A stretch of 64,000 bases of DNA from Pegoplata infirma (GCA_963921195.1 OY992536.1:283607530-283671529); one strand, 5' to 3'; counted from the first letter of the stretch, positions 20,988-33,124 are shown. Numbers and translations: made by a program. The notes: a model not told the origin generated them from the letters alone.

Positions 20988-23983
20988 CCCGGCTAAAAAT
21001 GTTGTATATCATCATATATGAGTTCATATATGAGACCATATACAGTATCATATATAGTATCAAATATGGTCTCATATATGAACATATTCCAAAATTGGCG
21101 CTTATATAAGACACGATCATATATGATGCAATATATGTGATCATATATTAGATCATATATTGAATCATATATTGGATCATATATTGAATCATATATTGAA
21201 TAATATATGATGTTTTTAATTTGTTTTACATTCTTTTTTATATTTTTTATTTATTTTTTCATCTTAAACTATATGTAATAGGTTATTATGTATATATTCA
21301 CCAGAATTGCAAACGATGTACGCAAGTATAATTAAAAATAAAAAATATATTTCTATTCATACTGGTGTTCTCATATATTTTAATGAACACCTTTAGTTTG
21401 ATGATTTTGATTTTTTAGTTACTATCGTTTGCATTTTTGGTGACCATATAAAAATATATAATTAAACTTATAGATACGAGAATACATTTTGATATTCAAA
21501 AGAATAAATTGAACATAAAAGATCTAATATATAAAGTTTTTCAATTGATGTCAATTACGAAAGATGCGAACAAATGGCTTATTACAGGAACGATGATTTC
21601 CTTTGTGTTTTCTTGTTTTAGTGTTAATTTTGATTATCTTCATACTTAGCGTTTTTGTTAAAAAAGTCAAAATCTAAAAAAAAAATATAAAATAAAATTA
21701 GTATGCATATAAGATATTTCCAGAATTTTTATTGTATTGAATTATTACCAACAACAGCATTTGGTGCCATGTACCTTTAAAGATTGGCTTGATACTGCTA
21801 GATACATACATACATGTTAATGGAGTGTATTTTGTTAAGACCATGGGATGCTTAAGACCATGAATGCTTTTTACGGAAAGATATATTGTCTTTCAGAACT
21901 CGATCTGATAAAATATTAAAAATTATTCAATATTCCTTTTTTATTCCAAAAAAAAAGAACTTGCAACTACTAAATGCATGTTTTTTACTCAAAATTTTTA
22001 GAAGGCACATAATAACTTAAGACTTCGATTAAAAGCAATATATTTATTAGTATGTATTTTATCTTTCTGGGTTATGTGTGTTACGATATTTGAAGGATAG
22101 GGATAAGAAACTATTTTTACTTATATCATGGCGACAATGTGCCAGGTTGTCACTTTCGGTAATTGACAGCTTTCTTGTGATTGTAAGTAAAAACGTTGTC
22201 CTTCCGAAATCGTAACTCAACCTTAAAACTGATCATAACTTTTTTTCATTTCGATTTTCTATGACGACAGTAAGAAATTTTAAAATAGTTTATAATGTTG
22301 GAACCGTAGTGATAACGTTATGGTGGTGCATATGCCTTCTCCTCCATCTTGGGCGAGCTTAACGTAGCTTCTCATGGTTTAATTTTCTTTAAATAGTAAC
22401 TCGGCCTCCAAACTTATACGTTCTTTCCATTTCCAATTTGCTATTGCGATAGTATGGGATTTCAAAATAATTTATAGTGATGGAATCGTAATGATAACAT
22501 TTCTGGTGGTTCATATGTCCTCTTCTCCAAGTTGAGTGAGCTTAACTTAACTCGGCCTTAAAACGCTTATACGATCTTTCCACTTCCAATTTGCTATGGC
22601 GATATTAATGGTTTTTTAAATAGTTTGCAGTATTGCAATCGTACTGATAACATTATGGTGGTGCATATGCCCTCTCCCCCAAGTTGCACGAGATTAACGA
22701 AGCTGCGTAGTTTAATTTTCCTTAACATCAAATTACTAAATAATATTGCATTTGCGACATATTTACATTCACTCATTTTGAATATGATAATGTTTTGGAA
22801 TAAAATGTCCATGCTTATACTTGTTATGACGATGAACTGGGAAAAAATAAAACATGATTTTAAAATTCAAATACATATTAATGAAAGCTCACCTTTTCCA
22901 AATTTTTTTATGTTAATTTACATCATGGCGACAATGTAGCAGGTTGTCACTTTCGCTTATAGACTGATTTCTTGTAATTGTAAGTAAAATCGTTGTCCTT
23001 CCCAAATCGTTACTCAACCTTTAAACTGATCATACCTTCTTTTCATTTCGATTTGCTATGGCGAAAGTAAGCGTTTTCAAAATAGTTTGTAGTGTTGGAA
23101 CCGTAGTGATAAATGGTGGTGCATATGCCCTCTCTCCAAGTTGAGCGAGCTTAACGTAGCTCCGCATGGTTAAACTTTCAGCAACTAGTAACTCGGCCTC
23201 CAAACTTCTTATACCTTCTTTTCATTTCCAATTTTCTATTGCGACAGTAAGGGATTTCAAAATAATTTATAGTGTTGGAATCGTAGGGATAACAGTTCTG
23301 GTAGTGCGAATGTCCTCTTCTCCAAGTTGAGAAAGCTTAACGTAACTCGGCCTCAACACTGCTTATACGGTATTTTCATTTCCGATTGGCTATGGCGACA
23401 TTAAGGGATTACAAAATAGTTTGCAGTATTGCAATCGTAGTGAAAACATAATGGTGGTGCATATGCCCTCTCCACATAGTCGCACGAGATTAACGAAGCT
23501 GCGTAGTTTAATTTTATTAAACATCAAAGTACTCAATAATATTGTATTTGGATAAAAAAAAGTCCACGCTTATACTTGTTATGACGATGAACTGGAAAAA
23601 ATTAACACATGATTTTAAAATTCTAAATACATATTAATGAAAACTTACCTTTTCCAATTTTTTTTATGTAAAAGTAACGATTTTAAGCAGAATATTTTGC
23701 AACTAGGAAACAATATTTGTTAAATTATTGATATATATTAGAGTATGAATATATATCAGTCAATCGATGGTAAGGTAATAATATAATTTTAATTGCTATT
23801 TTATCATAACATATATGGTTCCATATATGATATCATATATGGCAAATATTTTATATACGACCACATATATGGGATCGTTTCTTGCATATATGGTCACATA
23901 TATGTTTCCATATATGTCATATATGGTCATATAAAGATCAATACATAAGCATATATGAACATACACATTTATTTTTAGCCGGG
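20988..23983. mobile_element. 3.0-kb TA-flanked element with CCCGGCTAAAAAT ends
   Basis: The left end CCCGGCTAAAAATG and right end CATTTATTTTTAGCCGGG are inverted and each abuts TA (20986-20987, 23984-23985), giving 2996 bp. Subterminal zones (21000-21210 and 23800-23960) are packed with TCATATATGA/CATATATGGT palindromic units. The centre is a tandem array (22125-23660). TA duplication suggests a Tc1/mariner-like mobiliser, but there is no transposase. Small frames at 22594-22939 are within the tandem repeat and are not conserved. Confidence 0.75.
22125..23660. repeat. Higher-order tandem array inside the 3.0-kb element
   Basis: A roughly 796-bp unit starting ATGGCGACAATGTGCCAGG (22129) is repeated at 22925 (ATGGCGACAATGTAGCAGG). 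Each unit contains about three subunits of roughly 170-190 bp marked by 'gatttgctatggcga', 'ttcaaaatagtttgtagtgttgg', 'ggtggtgcatatgccctct' and 'gagcttaacgtagct', giving about six subunits. Subunits are diverged, so the array is old or evolving by higher-order duplication. Confidence 0.75.
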
Positions 23984-23999
23984 TAAGCAATTATTATAA

Positions 24000-24395
24000 G
24001 TATAATTTTAATGAGGGAAAGAACCCTAGCATACCTATGAAAGGTCATATATATTATTGTTTAGGTAAAACATTGTTTATAGTTTTTATATTGAATTCTT
24101 TTTAATAAATCACTGAATTTAAACATGAAGGCTTAAATAACTTTTAATGGTTGGTGAAATGTAGAGCAAGTGGTAACGTAACACAATGCGAAATGGGCTG
24201 ATGAACACTATTAGGGTCTTTATCAGGAAGGGTGGGAAATTGACTCTGGGTAAACATAACATCTTTTACCTCAAAAAATAGCAGAAAAATTACAAATATA
24301 CCTTTTTCTTTTCATTCTTTTCTTTTTAACTTTTGTTTCCCGTTTGCACCTGCACACAATTTTAAATTTAATGGCCTGTAATAAGATCCCTTTTA
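24000..24395. other. AT-rich DNA, nothing identified
   Basis: No gene, no repeat recognised from elsewhere in the window. Confidence 0.4.
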
Positions 24396-24399
24396 CTGG

Positions 24400-24548
24400 T
24401 ACCACCGCCTACGCCCATTTCCCTGAGCTAAGACCGAAGCATTGCTAGGTGTGCAGAACCGTGGTAACCAAAGGGTTGATCAGTTGTTCGTTACAGTTGG
24501 TGGGTATAAAAGATTCGGCGCAGCCGAATTTAACACTCTTACATGTTT
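24400..24548 (-). mobile_element. DINE-like H2 5' end (reverse)
   Basis: GGGTATAAAAGATTCGGCGC and AGCCGAATTTAACACTCTTA form the H2 terminal hairpin in reverse orientation, ending in ACATGTTT. The adjoining body (to about 24400) is too diverged to align. Confidence 0.6.
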
Positions 24549-24559
24549 CTATTTGTTTT

Positions 24560-24960
24560 GTCTATGGGAGGTGGGCGTAAAAGTGGGTGGATCAGGTATA
24601 TATTTTTAGGAGCCCATTCCACCATTATAATATTTATTTTTTGTGAAAATTGAGTTGATGCATTAAAAATCAAGGGAGTTATGCCACTTTTTCAATACAA
24701 GTTGTATGGGAAGTGGGCGTAAAAGTGGGCGGATATTTTTCAAATTTCACACAAATGATTCTGAGTGTTCAAAAATGATATGTGCCAAAAAACAATGCCG
24801 TAGGTCAAAATATAATTTTCACTTTGTATGGGAGGTGGGCGTAAAAATGGGCGGATCATTTTGATTTTTGCATTTTTTTCTTGATTCAAACAAAAAATGC
24901 CTATGTGCCAAGTTTCATTGTCCTTCGGCAACTTCTTCTATTGTTAGCCGCTCGTTCTAT
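24560..24960 (-). repeat. GGGAGGTGGGCGTAAAAGTGGG repeats
   Basis: Three copies of 'tatggga-gtgggcgtaaaa-tgggcggat' at about 24563, 24707 and 24829. 'cacgcccac' phrases of this sort are typical of DINE-1/Helentron interiors (family knowledge). The block probably belongs to such an element in reverse orientation. Confidence 0.5.
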
Positions 24961-24984
24961 GAACATCAACCAATGTGCGCCATA

Positions 24985-25232
24985 TCTCCACTCCCTAAGT
25001 AGGCTCTCATAAAAAAAATTGTAGAATCAATAGAAGTTTTGCTCAAAAAAATTTAAAAAAAATCGAAGAATACAAACATTTTCAAAAATGAGATTTAAAT
25101 TTAAAACTTAAAAATCGCATACTAGAGAGCTTTTAAGAATTTTTTGGGATTTTTTTAAAAAGTACGTAAAAAACAAAAATTTTGAAAAAAAAAATTGAAA
25201 TTTGGACCATTATTGAAGAAGTTATGAATGAG
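24985..25232 (-). repeat. ATTCCATG repeat, left half split by a hAT-like insertion
   Basis: Reverse complement of 17060-17290, including 'aaaaatcgcatactagagagc' and 'ggaccattattgaagaagttatga'. The missing half continues at 28821-29015 after the 3.6-kb insertion. Confidence 0.7.
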
Positions 25233-27182
25233 CAGGGAAACCAAAAATATACAGTTTCATGTTTTTTCCTGCGCTTTGTATTGATAAATGGGTAAGATAT
25301 TTATCCGTTTCAGAAATCTGGCATCGATTTGTTAGATCATATTTTTGCATATTTTAGCCTTAAGAGCATATTTTAGCATATTTTAGGTTTAAAAGTATAT
25401 TTTAACATGAGAGAATATTTTTAGAGCATTTTTTCAATTTTTAGAGCATTTTTTCACTTTTTACAGCATTTTTTTAAGTTTTTAGAGCATTTTTTAATTT
25501 TTGGAGAATTTTTTTTCCAATTTTTTTATAACGACACTTATTTTAAAAAATTTTTTAATTTTTGTGGGACGTTTTTTTTTTTTAATTTTGTAAGTGGATT
25601 GAAATGTTTGTTTTTTTTTCTTTTCCAAAATAACGGGGTTCTGACGATTGATTACGCTTTGGCCTGTTCGTGCTTCATTAACCCATGAATGTATGTGTGG
25701 AACAAGGTGCTAAAATCCAATTTTTGGAAATCGTGTTTTTTTTGCAAAATCGTATCTTCCTACAATAGTTCGACCTAAGTATTTGTAAACAAATTTGTTA
25801 AAAACTTGATCATTTTCGGTCATAAAAGTGACCTTAAAAGTTCAATTTTAACTATTTTTGGGAATATTTAATATTTTTTCCCGGATACTTACATGTATTT
25901 TGCAGTTAAACTAAAGTTAGTATATAAAAATTCTTACATGTGAGATGGTTAGCGTGTAGAAAACATCCCAGGCTTCAACATCTGCCCACTGGTTTGGCGA
26001 AAAACGCTTTCTAATCTAATATATCCATAGTTAAAGTGTAAATGTGGAAAAAGGTGCTATATCCATATAAAAACATAATATTATTTTACGTAATGGGTGA
26101 TTCCATGTCAAACCGCACAGAAAACTGTCATTTTCGGATTTGTCACCTCCGATTTTAATGAAATTCGCAAAAAGTATTTAAAATGGGCAGTTTTCATAAA
26201 ATCATCACCTCACAGGCTCCAAAAATTTTTAGTTTTCAAAATACGGCGTCTTGAAAATTGGCAAAAACGTCAAATTTTCTATAAGGTGCACATACAAAGT
26301 CATCCATAACTTAAAGCTATAAAACCTACAATTACCAAATAGGTAAAATTTGAAAGGTGAAAAGATTACCTTAAAAGTGACAGATACAATTGTTTCTTGT
26401 AATGAAAGGTCAAAGGTCATATTTCAAGGTCTAATGTTCAAAGACCTATATCTCAAAATCCGATATTTTTAAAATTTTCAAAAAAATATATGATAACAAT
26501 CAGGTCTTTTCCTACATTTGTATCAAAATTTCAGGGTGGACACTCATATGGTTCCAAAGTTACAGAGGAAAACGTGCTCGAAGGTAAGGTTTTTTCTACG
26601 AGTTCATATGAAAAAGATTGCACAAACAAAACAATATACATTGTCGTTAACAAAGGTGTGGGCCTAGAACAAGACATACTACTTTTATGTATTTTGAGCT
26701 CTTTTGTAGGGGTTTTCTTGTTCTTTTACAAGGAAATTCCTCGAAAGTGAACATACCTGACTTCTTTGAAATTAATACACAAGCTAAAAAAATAAATCAA
26801 AAATCAACCAGTCTGAGCTTGTCGATTTTTTTTTAGTTATTTTAAAGTTTAGGTACTTTATGTCGATGCCACATATAACAGATCGGTTTCATTCGAAACA
26901 TATATTCTTCTATATTAGGGAAATAGCAATGGGGTGGGGGAGCCGTTTGTTCAAATCGGAATAAAGCTCATAAAAAAAATATAATCAAGCATAAAAATGG
27001 TTTAGAAATGAAAACACTAATGTTTCGAATTTCTTTGAAATTTATTTTATTTTGGACACACTAAAAAAATATTTTTTTTCTAAAATACGGATGAAAGCCG
27101 ACCTGTAAGGAATACCGCTAATAAAAAATTCATGTGATTGCTTAACTTAAATAGAAAATAGTACCAATATTTTAATTTGTTT

Positions 27183-27238
27183 AACAAAAACTATATAGTT
27201 TAACAAAAACTATATAGTTTAACAAAAACTATACATTT
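27183..27238 (+). repeat. 19-bp tandem repeat, three copies
   Basis: TTTAACAAAAACTATATAG is present three times head to tail (last copy slightly altered) in the centre of the palindrome. Confidence 0.85.
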
Positions 27239-27342
27239 TTAACCAAAACAATTATGCAACAAGTAAAATGTCTCAAACTGACTGCAAAAATTTGCTTTCA
27301 AATGAAACGGATCTGATATGTGGCATCTAAGTACCTAAAAGT

Positions 27343-27407
27343 GAAAATTAGTAAAAATGGGTAATTTTTGCAGGGGTCAAAAATTACCCATTTTTACTAA
27401 TTTTCAC
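27343..27407. repeat. Perfect-arm hairpin in the palindrome centre
   Basis: GTGAAAATTAGTAAAAATGG and its complement CCATTTTTACTAATTTTCAC enclose 'gtaatttttgcaggggtcaaaaattac'. The arms are about 29 bp and essentially perfect. The hairpin interrupts otherwise slowly diverging arms and may be a recent local inversion duplication. Confidence 0.8.
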
Positions 27408-28820
27408 AATTAACCCTTAAAAACTAAATTTACACCAATCAGCTCAGACAGGTCGATGTTATATATTTTTTGTCTTTCTTGGTCATACATTTCAAAGAAA
27501 TTACGTATGTTCACTTTGAAGATTTTCCTTGTAAAAACAAAAAAACCCTACGATAAAATTTAATTTTGATAGTGAAATCAAATTCAGGAGGTCGAAATAT
27601 TGCTGAACAATGAGTTTAGTTTTTAGGTCCGGCCCATTGTTTGTTTACTGCTATACTGTTGCGTGTGTGTTAGCTTTTGCATATGAACTCGTAGAGAAAA
27701 TCTTGTCTTCGAGCACGTTTTCCTCCATAACTTCGGAACCAAATGAGTGTCCACCTTAAAATTTGGATACAAGTGTAGGGGAAGACATATTTATTATCAT
27801 ATATTTTTTTGAGAATTTTAAAAATATCGGATTTTGAGATATATGTCTTTGAACATTAGACCTTGAAATATGACCTTTGACCTTTCATTACAAAAAAAAA
27901 TTATACAAGTCATTTTTAATATAATCTTTTCACCTTTAAAATGGTACCTATCTGGAAACTGTAAGTTATATAGTTTATAAGTTAGGGGCTACTTTGTATG
28001 TGTACCTTATTGAAATTTTTACGTTTTCGCCAATTTTTAAGCCGCCATATTTCGAAAACCGAAAGGTTTTGGAGCCAGAAAGGTAATGATTTTAGGAACA
28101 CTATCCATTTGCAATATATTTGGCAAATTTTATTAAATTCGAAGGTGACAAATCCGAATGCTGTGTGGTTTGAGGTGGAATTGCCCTAATACTAATGGTG
28201 GATTTTGATAATCTAGCAAATTTTTAAGTTCAAACTTAAAAATTGAGTGGTTAGTAACTTATATAATAAATTGTGCAAATTTGTTAACCCACTATGGGAC
28301 AAGTTGTTTAAAATATACCATATAACAGCTAATTTTTTTGTGTATTAACTTATTTTTATATAAAAATTAATACTGCTGGACCCCGTCTAAATTTTGCTGA
28401 ATTTATCATGCTAAATTTAAATTTTTAAAAAATACCCTAAAAAACTTAAAACTACTTGGCAAATGTATTGAAATTTCTAGTAGAAATTGTAACATAGCAC
28501 CTTATTCCACTAGAACAAAATTTCACATATATTTTTTTGCTACTTCCGCTTATTTGTTTTTAATGAAATTTTGTACATAGATGCATATGGTAGATCCTCG
28601 TAAAACTGCAAAAAGAAATTTCAAAAAATTAATTTTTTTCGCGACTTATCCAGTCTTTTGCTTCAACTACCCCACATAACGGTATTTTTTGTGTCTATTC
28701 TCTAAAAAATTGTAAAAAAATACATCGAACATAATTTTTTTAAGAGCATATTTTTATTGTTTTTAGAGCATATTTTCAGTTTTTAAGGGCATTTTTTAGA
28801 GCATATTTTTGGTTTCCCTG

Positions 28821-29015
28821 GTTATGAGTAAAAGAAGTTTGAGTAAAGGAACAAACTACCAATTTTTAAAAAAATCGATATCTTTTGAACGGGTCATCGA
28901 AAAAATCTGAAAATTTACCACGAACGAGTTTTCGAAGGGTACTAAAAACAAATTGGGAAAATCTAAATAAAAAAAAAATTCAAAGTGTCCGATTTGGCAT
29001 GGAATGCCTCATATA
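28821..29015 (-). repeat. ATTCCATG repeat, right half
   Basis: GTTATGAGTAAAAGAAGTTT to GTCCGATTTGGCATGGAATG is the reverse complement of 16865-17065 and ends inside a DINE-like H2 fragment, so the repeat itself had inserted there. Confidence 0.7.
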
Positions 29016-29016
29016 T

Positions 29017-29120
29017 AGTATTGATCAGTGATCGATTATAAGACATTCTAGCGATTTCCGTCTGTACATCTATTCGGCTGTGGAAATGGTGATCGCGGCC
29101 AAAGTCCTAAACAGATATTA
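29017..29120 (-). mobile_element. DINE-like H2 fragment (reverse)
   Basis: 'tattgatcagtgatcgattataagacattctagcgat' followed by 'tccgtctgtacatctattcgg' and 'tgtggaaatggtgatcgcggcc' is the reverse complement of the H2 region around the microsatellite (compare 36640-36760). Confidence 0.6.
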
Positions 29121-29168
29121 CTATACTTAGGATATTTACTTGCTGTTGCCCTAAGCAATTTGTCAATG

Positions 29169-29240
29169 TCAAACTGAGGAGGCGTCCTGCTACTTTTTTG
29201 AAATTAGACACCAGCCTAGAAACATTATCATGTTAAAAAA
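29169..29240 (+). repeat. Short dispersed repeat shared with 14925-14990
   Basis: 'caaactgaggaggcgtcctgctac', 'aaattagacaccagcct' and 'aaacattatcatgttaaaa' appear in the same order and orientation as at 14925. Confidence 0.6.
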
Positions 29241-30640
29241 AATGCTTTTTCGATTAACCGGCTTGTAAACACTTTACAAAAAAACTACCTAATGTATCCC
29301 TTCAAATTTCAATAAAATGGGTAAGAAAATGAGTTTGCTTAGTTTTTTATATTCCCCACTGTGTGGGGGAAAATGTACCATAGTGCAATACCTCACTGAA
29401 TAGCTTTATCCTGCTCATACCTTTTTTTCGAATCTACCTACAATCGTATGAACATTCCGTTATATTGTTCATAGTTAAGTTTTAATCATTTGACAACATG
29501 TAAAATGTCATGTTTTTGTTAATTTCTTTAACCTTTAAGATATCACAACCAACCAGACCAAGAAAATTATAAACGAAAAACCTAAAATTTTATATTTAAC
29601 ACACTATTACACATACAACTACACACGACACTATCGTGTATGTGAGTACCATATTTAACCATTTGCAAAAGTATAGGTTCGTTTTCTGTGTAGTGTGTTA
29701 AACATGCCTGTTAAATGGGAGTGTCTTTTTATTTTGATTTTTATAATTTTATATTTTTAATTGTTACATTTTTTTTTTGGTTGTATAAATTTTTCTTTAT
29801 TATTTTATGATTTGTTTTTATTTTGTTGGTGTCGTTTTTATTGTTTTTTCTGGTTTTTATGATATGAATACTATATTTTTCCTATTTTTTTTAGCCAGAA
29901 AACATTTTGTTACAATTATACGTTGTTAAATTCATTTGTGTTCTTTTTCGGGTAATTAAAGGTTTTATTAACATAAAAAAAAGGAGGAAAAAATATTTGT
30001 TTTTATGTCTTCATTAATACTGCATAAAAACAGTGTTTTTATAATTTACATGATTAAATATCTTGATTATATATTGATTGTATTTTGCATGTTACTTATT
30101 TTGTTAAATATTCGAGGAAATTAAGTTATTATTTATTTACATATTTATTTATGTAAATGAATTTACAAAGAATTTTTGGAAAAAAAACAGAAACTATTTA
30201 GTGATAAAAGAACACTTGGGCAGCAAACTGAACTCATATGTTTTTTAAGCCATGTACAATTTCCCAAAAAAAAAATAAGGCATAAACCTGGAACAATGCT
30301 TATTGAAGATCTGATTACGGGGAAAAAATAAAAAAAAAATTGAAGATCATCTTCAGGGCAAAACCAAAGCATAAAGTTTGCATCAGTAGTGCATTTTTTT
30401 TTAACAATTTTTAAATATTTTTCCTTACGCAGAAAATAAAATCGTCAAATTTAAATAAACAAACATCAATTGTAAATCAACCAAACATGATATCAACCAA
30501 ATATTTAGTAAAAACGGCCGCCAGTTAGTCCATTATACAAAACATCGATTTTATTTTCAACAAACACAGTCAAGTAATTTTATATCAAAATTATTTTATC
30601 ATATCAATAAATAGAGATTGTGTTTGTTAAATTTCTTTCT
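29241..30640. other. AT-rich, apparently single-copy DNA
   Basis: No gene-like frame, terminal repeat or tandem array seen. One short reverse frame (30163-30372) is dominated by hydrophobic low-complexity sequence. Confidence 0.4.
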
Positions 30641-30649
30641 TCAAAAATG

Positions 30650-30935
30650 GTCAAAATACCAATATTTTTTTAAAAAAGTTTTGTTTTTTAAAGTACATTT
30701 AAAAAAAAAATCATAAAAAGGTCTTAAAAGTGTTCTAGTATGCGATTTTCAAGTTTTAAAATTTAAATCTCATTTTTGACAATGAATGCACTCTTTGATT
30801 TTTTTGAACTTTTTTTGTGGAAAACTTTTAAAGAGTCTACAAAATTGTTTGCCTAGTAGGATCGTAAGACAATCATAATAATTATTATTTTTTTAAATTT
30901 TTTGAAAAAAAATGTATTGTAATTTTTTAATATTT
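30650..30935 (+). repeat. Interior of the ATTCCATG repeat
   Basis: 'cttaaaagtgttctagtatgcgattttcaagtttt', 'aatctcatttttga' and 'taggatcgtaagacaatcataataatta' match 17130-17310 in order. Neither terminus is present. Confidence 0.65.
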
Positions 30936-31202
30936 AGATCAGGGCTACGTATCCACACTAAGAAAATTATGTCATAAACTGTTTGTAGTTTATTTAAAAA
31001 AGTAACAAGTAAAGTTGTTTTTAAAGAAAAATCACTTATAATTTCTTTTTCTACTATTTCTGTATTTAAAAAAAAAATACTGTCTTAAAAATTAGTTTTA
31101 AGTTACATTCAATTTTGGCTGCTAAAAATTCCTTCTATAGTTTTAATGTTTTTCAATACAAAATAACAGAATAATCAGTTGTTTTTTAATTTTTTTGTTA
31201 GC

Positions 31203-32226
31203 CCCAGCAAAAATTGGCATTACTAGTAATGGGTTCTGTAATCCGAAACAGATGTTAATAAGGAGTTACTTATTGAATGAAACACTAATTATTTTAACAA
31301 GGGCGTGAGACAAAAATAACTAGTGAAGAGTATGGAGATAAATAAGTTGGTACTGCCTCGGATTACAAATAAGGAGTAAAAACCTATTACCAATAAGAAG
31401 TAAAATAATTAGTTAATTAAAACTTTTAAAATTTAACTTGTTTTTACTAAAACTTTAAAATTGCGTAATTTTTATTAAGCTTTTAAGTACTTTTTAAGTT
31501 AATTGAATTGTAAAGGTTAAAAACAGCAAGTGCAAGAAGATATTATTACTTAGAGGTGCTTTTATAACATATTACTGAGAAGTAGTTACTTTTGGGCTTA
31601 AAATAATGTTAATGGTAATGGGTACTCATTATAAATAATGTACTTGGTAATGATTACTTTTTATAACTCATTACCAGGGACAGGACCTTCATGCACTAAA
31701 AAACTATGTTTTAGGCGCCTAAAATATGCACTAAAAAGTCTTGAAATATGCACTAAAAATCTTAAAATATGCACTTAAAAGCATAAATATCCACTTGTTT
31801 TTTTACTTTTATTAAAAAAAAAACATAACATTTGAATTATGTCTGGCATTTTAAGCTACGCTGTACTGTGTGTATAAAATGTTAGTAAAAAAATAAAAAT
31901 TATTTTAAAAATTTATGATTTTAAAATTTAATACCAAAAAAATGTATCATAAAAAAATTTTAAAAATAGTTAGAAATACTAAAAAACTCAAATTTTTACA
32001 AAATATGACCTAAAAATATGCATTTATAGCAAAATAATAGCAAAATATGCAAAAATATGCATTTTAAGCAAAATATGCAAAAATATGCACTAACGAATCG
32101 ATGCCATTTTAAAGCAAATTCTTTGATTCGCAAAGATATTTTGTTTATGCTGTTCTATGACCAAAGGGGAAAAACATGCATTTGCATGAAAGTCCTCTCC
32201 TTGCTCATTACCATGTTTTTGCTGGG
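31203..32226. mobile_element. CCCAGCAAAAAT element, copy D (interrupted)
   Basis: Ends CCCAGCAAAAATTGG and ATGTTTTTGCTGGG are inverted. The interior has 'ttactagtaatggg', 'aataaggag' and 'attaccaataagaagta' motifs, related in style to copies A-C but diverged. A 529-bp hAT-like element (31675-32203) sits near the right end. It has no coding capacity. Confidence 0.65.
31675..32203. mobile_element. hAT-like element with CTCATTAC 8-bp target duplication
   Basis: Perfect CTCATTAC lies at 31667-31674 and 32204-32211. The element starts CAGGGACAGGACCTTCATGC and ends GCATGAAAGTCCTCTCCTTG (imperfect inverted repeat). The inside is filled with 'aaaatatgcacta'/'aatatgca' repeats. Target length and terminal CA(G)G place it with hAT nonautonomous elements. 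Confidence 0.8.
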
Positions 32227-33120
32227 TCATTAATTTAACATTAAAAATTGACTGTAATTTGATTTTATTTTAAATGAAAATCAGTGGAATTGTTTTTAAA
32301 TAAAATTTCATTTGTTTTAACTACATAATTTTTTTAATGCAATGCACAGTGGTATATTCCGGCCAAAACCCTATAACTTCTTTAATTTTTTATGTAAACT
32401 TATAAAATGTTGTAGGTAGGTTATGAATATAATAATAAACCAATTTCGCGAAAAAAAAAAAAATCCGCGGAATTTTTTTTTTCCGCGAAAATTTTTTTTT
32501 TTCCGCGAAAAAATTTTTTTTGAAGGTGTTTTAAGATGTTGTGTCTTAATCGTCAATATTTCATCCATCTTCTTATTTTCTGTGTTTTCCACAGCTCAAA
32601 AAGCTCTTTAATTGATATAAATGACCCAACTTTAAAAGGCTCTAACTGAAAGACTTGGTTAAACTTGGTACCGATGTTAATTAGTACTTACTTGGGAACC
32701 CTTATACTAATTTGTGGTATAGCGACTTAAGAGCAATTTTGAGCAAAAAGTATTTTTTTGGGCTTTCCAAAGTTTGTATTTTTTATAAATTCTTTATTTT
32801 TTTAGATTTATTTTCACCACCACTGTTTAAATTGATCCACGCACTCGAAATTACCGAAATGCATATGACATTTAAAAAAAATGCTAAGTTTTCAAAATAT
32901 ATCAATTTCAAGACAAAAATTTTTTTTTTAAGTTTACAGCCTACTTGGATTTCAAAGTTGCAAATCACAACTTTTAAATTGAAAAAATAGTAAATACAAT
33001 TACTCAAATTTGCTTAGTTATAAAACCTAAACTAGTCAAGGGATTGGCACAAAACTTTGTAATCGCATGTTTTGAAGTGTTATTTGGCATCAATTTGGAA
33101 AAAAAATAAAAAATTTTTTT
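32227..33120. other. AT-rich DNA with CCGCGGAA-type short palindromes
   Basis: 32444-32520 contains TTCGCGAAA, TCCGCGGAA and TTCCGCGAAAA separated by A/T runs, giving overlapping opposite-strand frames that are not proteins. The rest shows no identified feature. Confidence 0.45.
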
Positions 33121-33124
33121 TTTT

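Larger units (their letters stand above)
26093..28190. mobile_element. 2.1-kb palindromic (foldback) element
   Basis: The arms are inverted copies along nearly their whole length. Landmarks: GGGTGATTCCATGTCAAACC opposite GGTTTGAGGTGGAATTGCCC, 'aatgaaaggtcaaaggtcatatttcaaggtc' opposite its complement near 27890, 'gaggaaaacgtgctcgaagg' opposite 27710-27730, and 'acatataacagatc-gtttcat' opposite 27302-27326. The arms run to about 26905 and 27300. The ends resemble the ATTCCATG repeats. Frames such as 26490-26750 and 27998-28189 are opposite strands of the palindrome and not proteins. Confidence 0.8.
25233..28820. mobile_element. hAT-like element, CAGGGAAACC ends, 8-bp target duplication
   Basis: Left end CAGGGAAACCAAAAATAT and right end ATATTTTTGGTTTCCCTG are perfect inverted repeats. 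GTTATGAG follows the right end (28821-28828). On the left the matching site reads GTTATGAATGAG, that is, the same octamer with a 4-bp ATGA duplication. The 16865 repeat carries the uninterrupted GTTATGAGTAAAAG. CAGGG termini plus 8-bp duplication indicate the hAT superfamily. Subterminal regions hold repeated 'agagcattttt'/'agcatatttta' motifs. No transposase remains and the centre is the 26093-28190 palindrome. Confidence 0.8.

Noticed and set aside
22594..22939. Frames of 72-104 codons in the 3.0-kb element
   Set aside because: They cross tandem subunits whose other copies carry stops and frameshifts, so no constraint on coding is seen.
26490..26750. 86-codon frame with a hydrophobic end
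   Set aside because: Lies in one arm of the 2.1-kb palindrome; the other arm does not preserve the frame, and no family feature is visible.
16865..29013. One 12-kb element bounded by the two inverted CATTCCATG ends
   Set aside because: The interval contains several complete independent elements and the same ends occur unpaired elsewhere; two separate repeats are simpler.
32371..32611. Overlapping opposite frames around CCGCGG palindromes
   Set aside because: Translation of A/T runs and short self-complementary motifs; no protein feature.
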